Assembly: GCF_003854965.1 (NCBI RefSeq)
Contig: NZ_RQPI01000001.1
Span: 186,001-250,000 of the forward strand
Length of the DNA stretch: 64,000 bases
Direction of reading: 5' to 3'
DNA from: Paenibacillus rhizophilus
Lineage (GTDB): Bacteria > Bacillota > Bacilli > Paenibacillales > Paenibacillaceae
Positions 34,534 to 43,033 of the stretch are shown piece by piece (the first letter of the stretch is position 1; each line of letters opens with the position of its first letter). A model generated the notes under the pieces. It did not search any database. It was not told the DNA's origin and saw only the letters and a program-made list of their open reading frames with translations. A program made the position numbers and the translations under genes.

Positions 34534-35175
34534 ATGAAGCTTTATCGGATGTCTTCGCGGCCGCACGGAACTGACCGGCTGGCGAGCTTTCTGGAAGATT
34601 GTTTCGTCAGTATCGGCTGGCCGGGAATCGGTAATTTGGAGCATACGGACAGGGAGGAACTGCGGGAGAGGCTCGCCGCCGTTTATGGCAGCAAGCTATT
34701 GGATCCGGAAGAAGCGGCTGCCGGGATTGAACTCTTTGTGCATGCCATGCGGGACGGAGATTATGTGCTGCTTACGTCCCCCGGCGATGAGTATGTGTAT
34801 TTAGGAGATTTGGGCGACTATTTCTATGACGAACAATTTGATGACGAGATTGAAGGGTTGTGTCACCGTAGGGGTGTCACCTGGCTGAGCCGCATTCCCC
34901 AGGCCGACCTGGATATCCCTTTAAAGAGCTGGCTGGGTGGGGGCGCAGGCGTCTCCGTTTATCATCTGCCGGCTGAACAAGCCGGACTGGACCGCTGGTT
35001 GAATCCACAACCTGAACCGCAAATATCCCGGGCAGAACGGGTTAGGGTTGACACCAAGACGATTGAAGAGGCGTTGGAAATTCTGAAATCGGCGCTGCGC
35101 AGCGAAGATCCGGAACGGCGGGAAAGAGCTGCGGCGGCGATTCTAGGTTATGCCGGGGGACAACCGTTATCCTAG
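34534..35175 (+). CDS. Protein with EVE/PUA-like N-terminal domain
   Basis: A 213-residue soluble protein. Residues 1-125 (FVSIGWPGIGNLEHTDREEL, then VHAMRDGDYVLLTSPGDEYVYLGDLGDYFYD and a GVTWLSRIP end) resemble the small N-terminal domain found in front of Mrr-type restriction nucleases, an EVE/PUA-like fold that reads modified bases or nucleotides. No nuclease domain follows; the C-terminal 80 residues are linker and a helical segment (TIEEALEILKSALRSEDPE). Function unknown; domain assignment is by pattern only. RBS GAAAGAGG. Confidence 0.6.
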   Translation: MKLYRMSSRPHGTDRLASFLEDCFVSIGWPGIGNLEHTDREELRERLAAVYGSKLLDPEEAAAGIELFVHAMRDGDYVLLTSPGDEYVYLGDLGDYFYDEQFDDEIEGLCHRRGVTWLSRIPQADLDIPLKSWLGGGAGVSVYHLPAEQAGLDRWLNPQPEPQISRAERVRVDTKTIEEALEILKSALRSEDPERRERAAAAILGYAGGQPLS

Positions 35176-35183
35176 ATTATTCA

Positions 35184-35258
35184 TTGACTCCCCCTTCAAA
35201 AAAGAATATACTCGAATTGCACATCAGCACATTTTATATAATTCTGCACAAATGTGTA
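35184..35258 (+). promoter_or_regulatory. Promoter and SorC-type operator of the sorC-rpiA operon
   Basis: TTGACT (35184-35189), 17-bp spacer, TATACT (35207-35212). Downstream are TTGCACAT (35217-35224), GCACAT (35227-35232) and the near-palindrome TGCACAAATGTGTA (35245-35258). The same TGCACA words recur at the PTS promoter at 37.1 kb, so they are probably sites for the SorC regulator encoded here. Confidence 0.75.
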
Positions 35259-35278
35259 ATTGGTAAGAGGTGTTGGAA

Positions 35279-36232
35279 TTGGACAATAATGAAGAGCTTC
35301 GATTAATGTTGAAAGTCGCCCAAATGTACTATGACAACGACATGACGCAAAGCGAAATTTCAAAGGAGCTAGGAATCTACCGCACGACCATCAGCCGCAT
35401 GTTGAAGAAGATCCGCGAGAAAGGCATCGTGAAGATCACGATTAATTATAATCTCAGCGAAACCTTCAGCATCGAACAGCAGCTAATGGAGCGCTTTGCT
35501 TTGAAGGAAGCGATTATAGTGCCGGTAACGAGCGATGAGAAGAAAGCCAAGCTGAAGGTCATGGGCCGGGCTTGCGCGCAATTGGTGGGCCGGATCGTTC
35601 AGGATGAAGATGTGGTCGGGTTTTCCTGGGGCAGTTCGCTCGCCGAGGTCATTAATGAATTGGAAGAGCCCAGCGAGAGCAACGCCGTGTTCGTGCCCAT
35701 GGTCGGCGGACCGTCCGGCAAGCTAGAGAGCCAGTTCCATGTGAACACCCTGGTGTACGCAGCCGCGCAAAAGTTTAAAGGAACATCCGTCCTGATTGAT
35801 GTACCCGCCATATTGGAGCGCAAGGAAACACGGGATCAGATCGTGGAGTCGCAATATTTTCAGAACATTTCGGATCTTTGGGACAAGATTACGATCGCGA
35901 TCTTTGGCATCGGTTCCATTGGGATGAAGGGCACGGCGACATGGAATTCCTTTTACGGCAACGAACTTTTTGACGAACTGGAAAGAGGCGGGATTGTCGG
36001 GGATATCTGCTCGCAATTTTTCGATATCGGGGGTAACCTTGTGGAGACAAGCATCTCGGACCGAACGATTGCGGTTAATCTCGAACGCCTGAAGCACACG
36101 AAATACGCCATTGGAGTCGCGGAGTCGCCGGAAAAAGCAGACGCCATTATCGGTGCTTTACGGGGACGTTATTTGAACGTTCTGGTGACGACCGAGGAGA
36201 CGGCCAGGGCTATTCTGGAACGGACCGAATAA
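35279..36232 (+). CDS. SorC family sugar-binding transcriptional regulator
   Basis: About 317 residues: an N-terminal helix-turn-helix (MTQSEISKELGIYRTTISRMLKKIREKG) and a C-terminal SorC sugar-phosphate domain related to NagB/RpiA folds (DEDVVGFSWGSSLAEVI, VFVPMVGGPSG). The best spaced start is TTG 35279 behind AGAGGTG; GTG 35270 abuts that site. It is followed by rpiA after 11 bp and controls, by inference, itself, rpiA and the PTS operon through TGCACA sites. The effector should be the phosphorylated sugar imported by the EIIBC. Confidence 0.87.
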   Translation: MDNNEELRLMLKVAQMYYDNDMTQSEISKELGIYRTTISRMLKKIREKGIVKITINYNLSETFSIEQQLMERFALKEAIIVPVTSDEKKAKLKVMGRACAQLVGRIVQDEDVVGFSWGSSLAEVINELEEPSESNAVFVPMVGGPSGKLESQFHVNTLVYAAAQKFKGTSVLIDVPAILERKETRDQIVESQYFQNISDLWDKITIAIFGIGSIGMKGTATWNSFYGNELFDELERGGIVGDICSQFFDIGGNLVETSISDRTIAVNLERLKHTKYAIGVAESPEKADAIIGALRGRYLNVLVTTEETARAILERTE

Positions 36233-36243
36233 GGAGGAGACAA

Positions 36244-36927
36244 ATGTCTGACGATGTTAAAAAAGTATGTGCGCGGGAAGCCCTCAAATGGATAAAGAGC
36301 GGCACGGTTATCGGACTCGGCGGCGGAAGCACGATTTCCTACTTGATTCAATACATCAAAGAGGATGCAGATCTCCGCGTCAAGGTGGTCACGCCATCGG
36401 TCAAGACGAGGCTGCTCTGCATCGAACAAGGGCTGGAGGTGCTGTATACTTCCGCGGTGGACCAAATATCGGTGGCCTTTGACGGCTGCGACGAGGTCGA
36501 TGAGAGTCTGAATGCGCTGAAAAGCGGCGGCGGCATCCATACGAAGGAGAAATTGATCGCCTCCATGGCGGAGGATTATATCCTGCTTGTGGATGAGACG
36601 AAGGTGGTGGATCGTCTGACGTTCAAGCACCCCGTCGTTCTCGAAATTCTCGAGGATTCGCTGGCCTATGTGCAGAAAAAAGTCGCCGCGCTTGGAGGCA
36701 AGCCTGTCATTCGCACAAGCGGCGCCAAAGACGGGTTCACCTTGACCGAAAACGGGAACCTGCTGCTCGACGTCTATTTTGAACAGGTGGAGGATATCAC
36801 CGGCCTTGAAAGCGAGCTGCAGCAGATTCGCGGGGTGGTAGATACGTCCTTATTTGTCCATGTGGCGACAAAAGCGCTGATTGCCGGTGAAGACGGCATA
36901 CGTTTAGTTTCCAGCAAGCAAGATTAG
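36244..36927 (+). CDS. rpiA: Ribose-5-phosphate isomerase A
   Basis: A 227-residue RpiA that interconverts ribose-5-phosphate and ribulose-5-phosphate. Motifs: GLGGGSTISYL (phosphate binding), AFDGCDEVDESLN (catalytic Asp/Glu region), KSGGGIHTKEKLIA (catalytic loop with Lys) and VDETKVVDRL. AAGGAGGAG precedes the ATG. Genomes usually carry a housekeeping rpi elsewhere, so this copy is likely dedicated to the sugar imported by the neighbouring PTS. Confidence 0.92.
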   Translation: MSDDVKKVCAREALKWIKSGTVIGLGGGSTISYLIQYIKEDADLRVKVVTPSVKTRLLCIEQGLEVLYTSAVDQISVAFDGCDEVDESLNALKSGGGIHTKEKLIASMAEDYILLVDETKVVDRLTFKHPVVLEILEDSLAYVQKKVAALGGKPVIRTSGAKDGFTLTENGNLLLDVYFEQVEDITGLESELQQIRGVVDTSLFVHVATKALIAGEDGIRLVSSKQD

Positions 36928-36943
36928 ACGGTTGTATTGATCG

Positions 36944-36993
36944 AAGAAACGGCTTCGCCTTCCTTAAGAGGATCGCGGAGCCGTTTCTTTTTG
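36944..36993 (+). terminator. Terminator after rpiA
   Basis: AAGAAACGGCTTCGC pairs with GCGGAGCCGTTTCTT, followed by a T-rich stretch. It separates sorC-rpiA from the PTS operon. Confidence 0.8.
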
Positions 36994-37027
36994 TGAAATG
37001 AGGGAGAAAAAAATATTGATTTGCTTG

Positions 37028-37104
37028 TTGACAATCCAAAAGCCGGTGTTATACTGAAGTTGTTAATTATTGCACATAATATTATACAATGCACATATGT
37101 GCAT
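37028..37104 (+). promoter_or_regulatory. PTS operon promoter region with TGCACA palindrome
   Basis: TTGACA (37028-37033) with TATACT (37050-37055, 16-bp spacer), and possibly a second promoter TTGTTA (37060-37065) with TATACA (37083-37088). The 16-bp perfect palindrome ATGCACATATGTGCAT (37089-37104) and a half-site TTGCACAT (37070-37077) lie about two helical turns apart. They match the words at the sorC promoter. Confidence 0.78.
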
Positions 37105-37167
37105 AGCGATTGGGCGGTGGTATCACAGCAAGGAATGAGTAAACGGGGGTTCAATTCATTGCAATGT

Positions 37168-37181
37168 TGTAAGCGCTTAAA
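37168..37181 (+). promoter_or_regulatory. cre site (CcpA) upstream of the PTS gene
   Basis: TGTAAGCGCTTAAA matches the Bacillus cre consensus TGWAARCGYTWNCW except at one position. Lying downstream of the promoters it could act as a roadblock, giving glucose repression. Confidence 0.7.
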
Positions 37182-37204
37182 ACAAAGCGAAGGGGACGAT
37201 TAGT

Positions 37205-38635
37205 ATGAAGCTTGTAGCCATTACTTCATGTCCGACCGGTATAGCTCACACCTATATGGCGGCGGAAGCGCTTCAAGTGGCGGCCAAAGCAATGGGTCAT
37301 GAGATCAAGGTGGAGACTCAAGGCTCCGTCGGCGCCGAGAATGTAATTACGGAGCAGGATCTGCGCGAAGCGGACGGAATCATTATTGCGGCGGATACCA
37401 AGGTGGATAAGACCCGTTTTACCGGAAGGACAATCATTGAAGTCCCGGTCAAAGAAGCCATCAGGGACCCTAAAGAACTGATTAACCGGGCGTTAAGCGC
37501 CCAGCCGTCGGCTGCCGCCACAGTGGACCTGACCGAGCAGGTGAACCAAATCAAGGCGGAAGAAAAAGAATCGAGAAGAGGGATTTACAAGCATCTGATG
37601 ACCGGCGTTTCCTTCATGATTCCCTTTGTCGTGGCGGGCGGCCTGCTGATTGCCCTGGGCTTCGCCATCGGTGGTATTTACGTCTTCGACCACCCGGGTT
37701 CGATTGGCGAAACGCTGTTCACAACCGGCAAATCGGCATTTGCCTTGATGATTCCCATCCTGGGCGCATACATCGCTTACTCCATTGCCGACAGGCCCGC
37801 TCTCGTTCCGGGGATGATCGGCGGCTATTTTGCCAGCACGAACGGATCGGGCTTCCTGGGCGCTCTGCTCGCCGGCTTTGCCGCGGGTTATCTGGTACTC
37901 GCGATCAAGAAATACCTGAAGCTGCCCAAAACGATGCAGGGTCTCATGCCGATTCTTATCATTCCTTTGTTATCCGCCGCGGTTATGGGGCTGCTTATGG
38001 TCTACGTCGTCGGCGAGCCGGTAGCCTTTGTCAATAAGGCGCTGGCCGACTGGCTTAATTCGCTTAACGGCACAAATGCGGCAATCCTGGGCATTATTTT
38101 GGGGCTGATGCAGGCGTTCGACATGGGAGGTCCGGTGAACAAAGCAGCTTACGCGTTCGCCACTTCCACGCTCGTCCCGGGTCATGCTTCACCGATTATG
38201 GCCGCAGTTATGGCAGCAGGAATGGTTCCGCCGCTCGGAATCGCGCTTTCCACTGTGCTTGCCAAGAGAAAGTACACTGCAGCGGAAAAAGAAGCCGGAA
38301 AAGCCTGCTGGGCGCTCGGCGCATCCTTTATTACCGAAGGCGCCATCCCGTTCGCGGCGACCGATCCGCTCCGGGTAATCCCGTCCATTATGGCCGGTTC
38401 CGCAGTGGCCGGCGGTCTGTCGATGGCGTTCGGAGCCGGACTCGCCGTTCCGCACGGCGGCGTATGGGTGCTGCTAATTCCGAATGTCGTTACCCAACTG
38501 GTTCCGTATATCATTGCCATTTTGGCAGGAACGGCGGTTACGGCGGGCATCCTTTCTTTTGTCAAGAAACCCGTAAGTGAATACAGCGGTACAAAAGTCC
38601 AATACGAGAACGTTCAGGGGGAATTGAAACTATGA
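37205..38635 (+). CDS. PTS fructose-family transporter subunit IIBC
   Basis: A 476-residue fused IIB-IIC. The IIB domain (residues 1-100) begins MKLVAITSCPTGIAHTYMAA, where Cys9 is the phosphorylation site; a charged linker follows, then the IIC channel with about nine TM helices from residue 125. No IIA domain is present, so phosphate must come from a separate IIA. The ATG follows GAAGGGGACG. The next gene overlaps by 4 bp (ATGA), so oxidoreductase and transporter are coupled. Substrate is probably a pentose or rare hexose entering via RpiA. Confidence 0.88.
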   Translation: MKLVAITSCPTGIAHTYMAAEALQVAAKAMGHEIKVETQGSVGAENVITEQDLREADGIIIAADTKVDKTRFTGRTIIEVPVKEAIRDPKELINRALSAQPSAAATVDLTEQVNQIKAEEKESRRGIYKHLMTGVSFMIPFVVAGGLLIALGFAIGGIYVFDHPGSIGETLFTTGKSAFALMIPILGAYIAYSIADRPALVPGMIGGYFASTNGSGFLGALLAGFAAGYLVLAIKKYLKLPKTMQGLMPILIIPLLSAAVMGLLMVYVVGEPVAFVNKALADWLNSLNGTNAAILGIILGLMQAFDMGGPVNKAAYAFATSTLVPGHASPIMAAVMAAGMVPPLGIALSTVLAKRKYTAAEKEAGKACWALGASFITEGAIPFAATDPLRVIPSIMAGSAVAGGLSMAFGAGLAVPHGGVWVLLIPNVVTQLVPYIIAILAGTAVTAGILSFVKKPVSEYSGTKVQYENVQGELKL

Positions 38636-39600
38636 GCAAGTTGAATTGGGCCATCATTGGCCCGGGCTGGGCAGCATCGGATTTTGTCAAAGCAATCAAA
38701 GAAGTAAATGGAAGCGTCTACGCCGTAGCAGGAATATCACAGGAAGAGGCGCAGGCCTTTGCCGATAAGAATCAAGTCGAAAATGCCTTCGGCGATTATA
38801 CAGAGATGTTAAAGGACGAAGCGATCGACGTTGTCTACATCTCCACCCCTCATAATCTGCACCATAAGTTTATTATAGAGAGCCTGAAGCATGGCAAGCA
38901 TGTGATCAGCGAAAAGGCAATTACGGTGAACAGCGAGCAATTAACCGAAATTATCGCATTGGCCGAAGAGAAGAACCTAGTCGTTGCCGAAGCAATGACG
39001 CTGTATTATATGCCTTTATACAAAAAACTCAAGGAGATTCTGGATTCGGGACAGCTCGGCAAGCTGAAAATGATTCAGGTATCGTTCGGAAGCTGCAAAG
39101 AGTACGATGTGAAGAACCGCTTTTTCAGCAAAGATCTGGCCGGGGGCGCGCTCCTCGATATCGGAACCTATGCGTTGTCCTTCACCCGATTCTTCCTGTC
39201 CCAGCAGCCGAATGAAGTTCTGACGACAGTGAAAACATTTGAAACCGGTGTGGACGAGCAATCCGGAATCGTTCTGAAGAACGAGGCGGACGAGATGGCG
39301 GTCATCTCGCTGACGATGCGGGCCAAAATGCCGAAGTGCGGTATAGTCGCGGGAGAGCTCGGATTCATCACCGTGGACAACTTCCCAAGAGCGGATAAAG
39401 CCACCATTACCTATACCGACGGCAGAGTAGAACAAATTGAGGCCGGAGAGACGGCCAAAGCATTGGAATACGAAGTGGAAGATATGCAGAACTTCATTCT
39501 AAATAAGAAGAATACGGCTACGCTGCATCTGTCCAATGATGTTATGGCTCTTATGACCAATGTCCGCAATCAATGGGGCATAAAATATCCATTCGAATAA
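38632..39600 (+). CDS. Gfo/Idh/MocA family oxidoreductase
   Basis: A 322-residue NAD(P)-dependent dehydrogenase. The Rossmann loop is IGPGWAASDF (residues 9-18, a GxGxxA variant); STPHNLHH and SEKAITVN hold the family EKP-type lysine; GGALLDIGTYALSFT is the second-domain signature. It starts inside the PTS gene (4-bp overlap). In the pathway it may oxidise or epimerise the imported sugar or its phosphate before isomerisation; this is inferred from the operon only. Confidence 0.87.
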   Translation: MSKLNWAIIGPGWAASDFVKAIKEVNGSVYAVAGISQEEAQAFADKNQVENAFGDYTEMLKDEAIDVVYISTPHNLHHKFIIESLKHGKHVISEKAITVNSEQLTEIIALAEEKNLVVAEAMTLYYMPLYKKLKEILDSGQLGKLKMIQVSFGSCKEYDVKNRFFSKDLAGGALLDIGTYALSFTRFFLSQQPNEVLTTVKTFETGVDEQSGIVLKNEADEMAVISLTMRAKMPKCGIVAGELGFITVDNFPRADKATITYTDGRVEQIEAGETAKALEYEVEDMQNFILNKKNTATLHLSNDVMALMTNVRNQWGIKYPFE

Positions 39601-39612
39601 CCGTACACAGAA

Positions 39613-39650
39613 GACCGAGTCCCGGCATACCGCTGGGGTTCGGTTTTTTT
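39613..39650 (+). terminator. Terminator of the PTS operon
   Basis: GACCGAGTCCC pairs with GGGGTTCGGTT; seven T follow. Confidence 0.85.
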
Positions 39651-39682
39651 GATAAAATAAGAGTTTATAAGCTGAGTGCGCT

Positions 39683-39904
39683 TTATTCCCCGTTTCGCTT
39701 AAACGCCTCCAGGCACTCCTTGCAAATACAGGCTTTGCCGATAAACTCCTTCGGTACCCGCTTAAATAACTCCTGAGGAAAAACCTCGTGGGCGCACCAG
39801 CAGCCTGCATGGGAGCGGCCTGCCGCCCCCATGCAGCCATTGGCCTGGCCGCAAAGAGGGCAGGTTCCCGCGGACTCCGGTGCATGATTGGTTTGATCCG
39901 GCAT
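39683..39904 (-). CDS. Cysteine-rich CWC family protein
   Basis: A 73-residue small protein with eight cysteines, including TCPLCGQANGC, the family-defining CWC (in AGCWCAHEVFP) and the closing ACICKECL. The cysteines are spaced to bind zinc. Family members occur in Bacillus and Paenibacillus but have no known role. RBS GGGGGGAG. It is convergent with the PTS operon and divergent from the UvrC-like gene. Confidence 0.85.
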   Translation of the reverse strand: MPDQTNHAPESAGTCPLCGQANGCMGAAGRSHAGCWCAHEVFPQELFKRVPKEFIGKACICKECLEAFKRNGE

Positions 39905-40038
39905 TCAGAAACTCCCCCCTAGCAAAAAAAAGTTGCCAAAAAAAGATGTCCGTCCCCGGCAATTTCGGCTACAGTAGAAATAGTAACATTCAAACCCAGA
40001 GTGTGGAAGACAATGGGCTGTAAGGAGTGCTTTTTTAT

Positions 40039-41127
40039 ATGAAAGAGAAGATTCAGAGCCTACCCTCATCGCCGGGAGTTTATTTAATGAAAGATTCCTT
40101 GGGCGGCATCATCTATGTCGGTAAATCCAAAAATCTGAAGAAACGTGTGCAGTCTTATTTCTATCATTCCAATTCCCATCCGAAAAAGATAAAAATGCTC
40201 GTAAGCCACATCAAGGATCTGGAGTATAGAGTCACGGATACCGAGTTTGAAGCTTTTATGCTGGAATGCAGGTTAATTCAGGAATTAAAGCCCATGTATA
40301 ATAAAAAAATGAAAAATCCGCTTGCCTACACCTATATTGCTATAAAGATGAGGGACGGGCTGCGCCGCATAGAAATTGCTAGCGAACCCGCCGCAAATGA
40401 TGGCTTCGTTTATTTTGGACCTTATACCGCGAGCAGGCATTCGGTGGAACGGGCGATACAAGGCGTTCAGGAATGCTGCAAAATCGCCTGCAATTATTCC
40501 AGCTTTAACGGCTCCGCCTGCTTGAACCATTCACTTGGATTATGCCGGGGGATGTGTCTGGGAGGGGAGGCCGTGAAGGAATACAATGAGATCATAGACC
40601 GCTTTATCGCTATGCTGGACGGAAGCGACCGGAGTCTTTACGAAGAGATGCGGCAAAGCATGCAGCTGGCGGCCGAGCAATACGATTTTGAAACAGCGGC
40701 CAAATACAGGGATTGCATTGATGCGGTAGACTACTTATTAATGAAGGAAAAAATCATCGGATTCGCCGGAGAGAACCGGAACATCCTTATCATTGAAGAT
40801 TTGAATGAAGATCGGATCAAGCTCTTTCTCATCAAGCGGAATCATATTGTATACAGCGAAAAGATCACTGTGCGGGGTTCCGGGATGGAATCGTTGCAAG
40901 CTAAAATAAAGAACGTCATTTTCAGCCATTTCGGAGCCGGTTCCCATCCGTCCTCCGGTGGAGTCAGTCGTGAAGAAGTGGATGAAGCCCAGATTATATA
41001 CAGTTATCTTCAGCGGAGCGCCGGCCGCTATCTGCTTATTCCGGAGGAATGGCTCGAATCGGAAGACCATAGAGGTATCGATGACGCGCTTAATGCTCTT
41101 CTGGGCGAAATTTTATCTCTCATTTGA
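40039..41127 (+). CDS. UvrC-like GIY-YIG nuclease lacking the C-terminal half
   Basis: A 362-residue relative of the UvrC N-terminal half. The GIY-YIG nuclease is at residues 10-90 (SSPGVYLMKD, GIIYVGKSKNLKKRVQSYF), and a UvrB-binding UVR motif appears as LAAEQYDFETAAKYRD. The RNase-H-like endonuclease and helix-hairpin-helix domains of UvrC are missing, and the terminal part is not recognised. It resembles Cho in making only one incision, though the sequence is closer to UvrC. ATG 40039 has AAGGAG 11 nt upstream, while GTG 40027 overlaps it. No LexA box is seen. Confidence 0.8.
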   Translation: MKEKIQSLPSSPGVYLMKDSLGGIIYVGKSKNLKKRVQSYFYHSNSHPKKIKMLVSHIKDLEYRVTDTEFEAFMLECRLIQELKPMYNKKMKNPLAYTYIAIKMRDGLRRIEIASEPAANDGFVYFGPYTASRHSVERAIQGVQECCKIACNYSSFNGSACLNHSLGLCRGMCLGGEAVKEYNEIIDRFIAMLDGSDRSLYEEMRQSMQLAAEQYDFETAAKYRDCIDAVDYLLMKEKIIGFAGENRNILIIEDLNEDRIKLFLIKRNHIVYSEKITVRGSGMESLQAKIKNVIFSHFGAGSHPSSGGVSREEVDEAQIIYSYLQRSAGRYLLIPEEWLESEDHRGIDDALNALLGEILSLI

Positions 41128-41491
41128 CGCGTACCTTTCTAAGGCAGGTTGAATGCAGCACGTCAATCGTTTCGATTCAATCCAAACTGCCGCGGGCAGC
41201 CCGCTGCCGTCTGGTAGCCCGGTCAGGGTAAGAACGATAAGCCGCTTGAGATGCTTTCGTTCGTTTATCCAAATTAGGTCGATAGTTCTAAACTTTCAAT
41301 CCGGCAAAAATGACTCTACTAAGGCATAGTGCCTGTTTTAACACTGACTAAAGGTGGTAAGTATTAACCATTGCTTTTGTATTGGATCATTGTCACAATA
41401 AGATTACTACTACATATTACGAAATTGTTACTTATACTTATTTCAAAAAATACTACAGCTGCTGCGCAATAGAAACGGGGAGGGGCGGAAA
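41128..41491. other. Intergenic region before the sucrose PTS gene
   Basis: About 360 bp. GC-rich inverted words near 41190-41215 (CTGCCGCGGGCAGC) may end the UvrC-like transcript. A weak promoter TTGTCA (41391-41396) with CATATT 17 bp later is possible. I looked for a RAT sequence: only a partial ATTGTTACTT is present, with no GCAGGC half and no terminator. Confidence 0.4.
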
Positions 41492-42994
41492 ATGCCGCAT
41501 GGGAATACCCGACAGACTCTGGAGGGGAGAAATGTTGGGGATAGCCGTGGCTCAGCGAAGAAACTGGCCATGAGCTTGATCGAGCTTTCTGGCGGGCCTG
41601 ACAATGTGTCGGAAGTCACTCATTGCACGACCCGGATTCGCATGAGGTTACGAAACAGCGCCAGCGTGGATGAAACCGGTCTTGCCCACTTGGAAGAGGT
41701 ACAGAACGTGTTCGTTCAGGCTGGACAGCTGCAAATCATAGTGGGCCCGGCCATTGTCTTTAAGGTGCACCGTCAAATTGCCCGCATTCTTCAGGATTAC
41801 GAACCAGATCGGCAGCCCGAAGCGGAGCGCCTATTCACCGCAACAGATTCATCTCCGGAGCTGCAAGGCTCCGCAACAAAGGGGCGAATCGGCCGGTTTC
41901 TGGCTGCGGCAGCCTTTTTTTCCGATATCGTTGTGCCGATTATCCCGCTCTTTATCGCGGTCGGCATGCTGCTCGGCTTGATCAGTTTAATTGAAGCCTT
42001 CGACTGGGCGCCCTTGGACAGCGTATGGTTCCAGACGTTGCTCTTTCTGACCGGCTCCGCCTTTCAAATCATAGCCGTGATGTTTGGCTATCAATCGGCC
42101 AAGCGGTTTGGCGGAACCCCTGCGCTCGGCGCCGCAGTTGGGATTGTCATGACCCGGCCTGATCTTGTGCAGCTTGCCGGACAAGGCGGAACAGTCTTAA
42201 GCCACGCAGCCTTGTCGAATGCGCCGCAGTTTGTCTATCAAGGCACCGTGATTCCGATTATTCTTGCGGTACTGCTGATGACGTTAATCGAGAAGGGACT
42301 TCGACGGATTATTCCGGGAACGGCTGCCGTGATACTCGTCCCTTTTCTCACCTTCGTTATCGGCGGCGGCATCGCCGTTGCCGTCATTGGACCGATTGCC
42401 ACCGAATTGGGCGGCTTTCTAAGCGGCCTGCTCGAACAGGCGTTCCAGTTCGGAAGCACGGTGTTCGGGCTGCTCCTCGGCGGGGTCTACGGCCTCCTCG
42501 TGTTGAGCGGCCTCCATCACGGCATTCAGGCGATTGAAATCGGGCTTATTTCCAATCCGGACATCGGGGTCAATTTTCTGCTTCCCATCTGGTCGATGGC
42601 GAATATCGCTCAGGGCGGGGCCGGACTGGCAGTGTATGCCAGAACCCAGGATGACGCATTGAAAAAGATCGCTCTGCCCGCTTCGATAACCGCCTTTCTC
42701 GGCATCTCCGAACCGATCGCCTTCGGCGTCAACCTCAAGCTTGGCCGTCCCTTCCTGGGCGCGGCGGCGGGAGGTGCGGCAGGCGGTGCTTATGTAGCCT
42801 TTCACGGGGTGGTGGCCGATTCATTCGGTTTGACCGGGATTCCGATGATCGCCTTTATTGTCCCGCCCGGACATATTAACCTCATCCATTATATTATTGG
42901 TTTCCTGCTTGCCACGGGAACGGCTTTTGCGGTCACTTGGTTTCTTGGAGTCGACAAACCGAATAAACCGGATAAATTGGATTCTCAGGAATAA
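41492..42994 (+). CDS. Sucrose-type PTS transporter subunit IIBC
   Basis: A 500-residue glucose-superfamily IIBC. The IIB domain (about residues 20-105) has the phosphocysteine in THCTTRIRMRL; the IIC channel (from about 130) has around ten TM helices and the signature FLGISEPIAFGVNL near the end. No IIA domain, so it relies on a shared IIA, as does SacP. GGGAGGGGCGG precedes the ATG. The antiterminator gene follows 39 bp later, and levansucrase genes lie downstream, pointing to sucrose as substrate. No sucrose-6-phosphate hydrolase gene is in the window. Confidence 0.86.
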   Translation: MPHGNTRQTLEGRNVGDSRGSAKKLAMSLIELSGGPDNVSEVTHCTTRIRMRLRNSASVDETGLAHLEEVQNVFVQAGQLQIIVGPAIVFKVHRQIARILQDYEPDRQPEAERLFTATDSSPELQGSATKGRIGRFLAAAAFFSDIVVPIIPLFIAVGMLLGLISLIEAFDWAPLDSVWFQTLLFLTGSAFQIIAVMFGYQSAKRFGGTPALGAAVGIVMTRPDLVQLAGQGGTVLSHAALSNAPQFVYQGTVIPIILAVLLMTLIEKGLRRIIPGTAAVILVPFLTFVIGGGIAVAVIGPIATELGGFLSGLLEQAFQFGSTVFGLLLGGVYGLLVLSGLHHGIQAIEIGLISNPDIGVNFLLPIWSMANIAQGGAGLAVYARTQDDALKKIALPASITAFLGISEPIAFGVNLKLGRPFLGAAAGGAAGGAYVAFHGVVADSFGLTGIPMIAFIVPPGHINLIHYIIGFLLATGTAFAVTWFLGVDKPNKPDKLDSQE

Positions 42995-43033
42995 CATCGC
43001 CAAATTCTAATCGTAAAAGCACAGGAGAATAAC

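Noticed and set aside
41128-41491. RAT element in front of the sucrose PTS gene
   Set aside because: Only ATTGTTACTT is present; the GCAGGC half and an overlapping terminator are absent.
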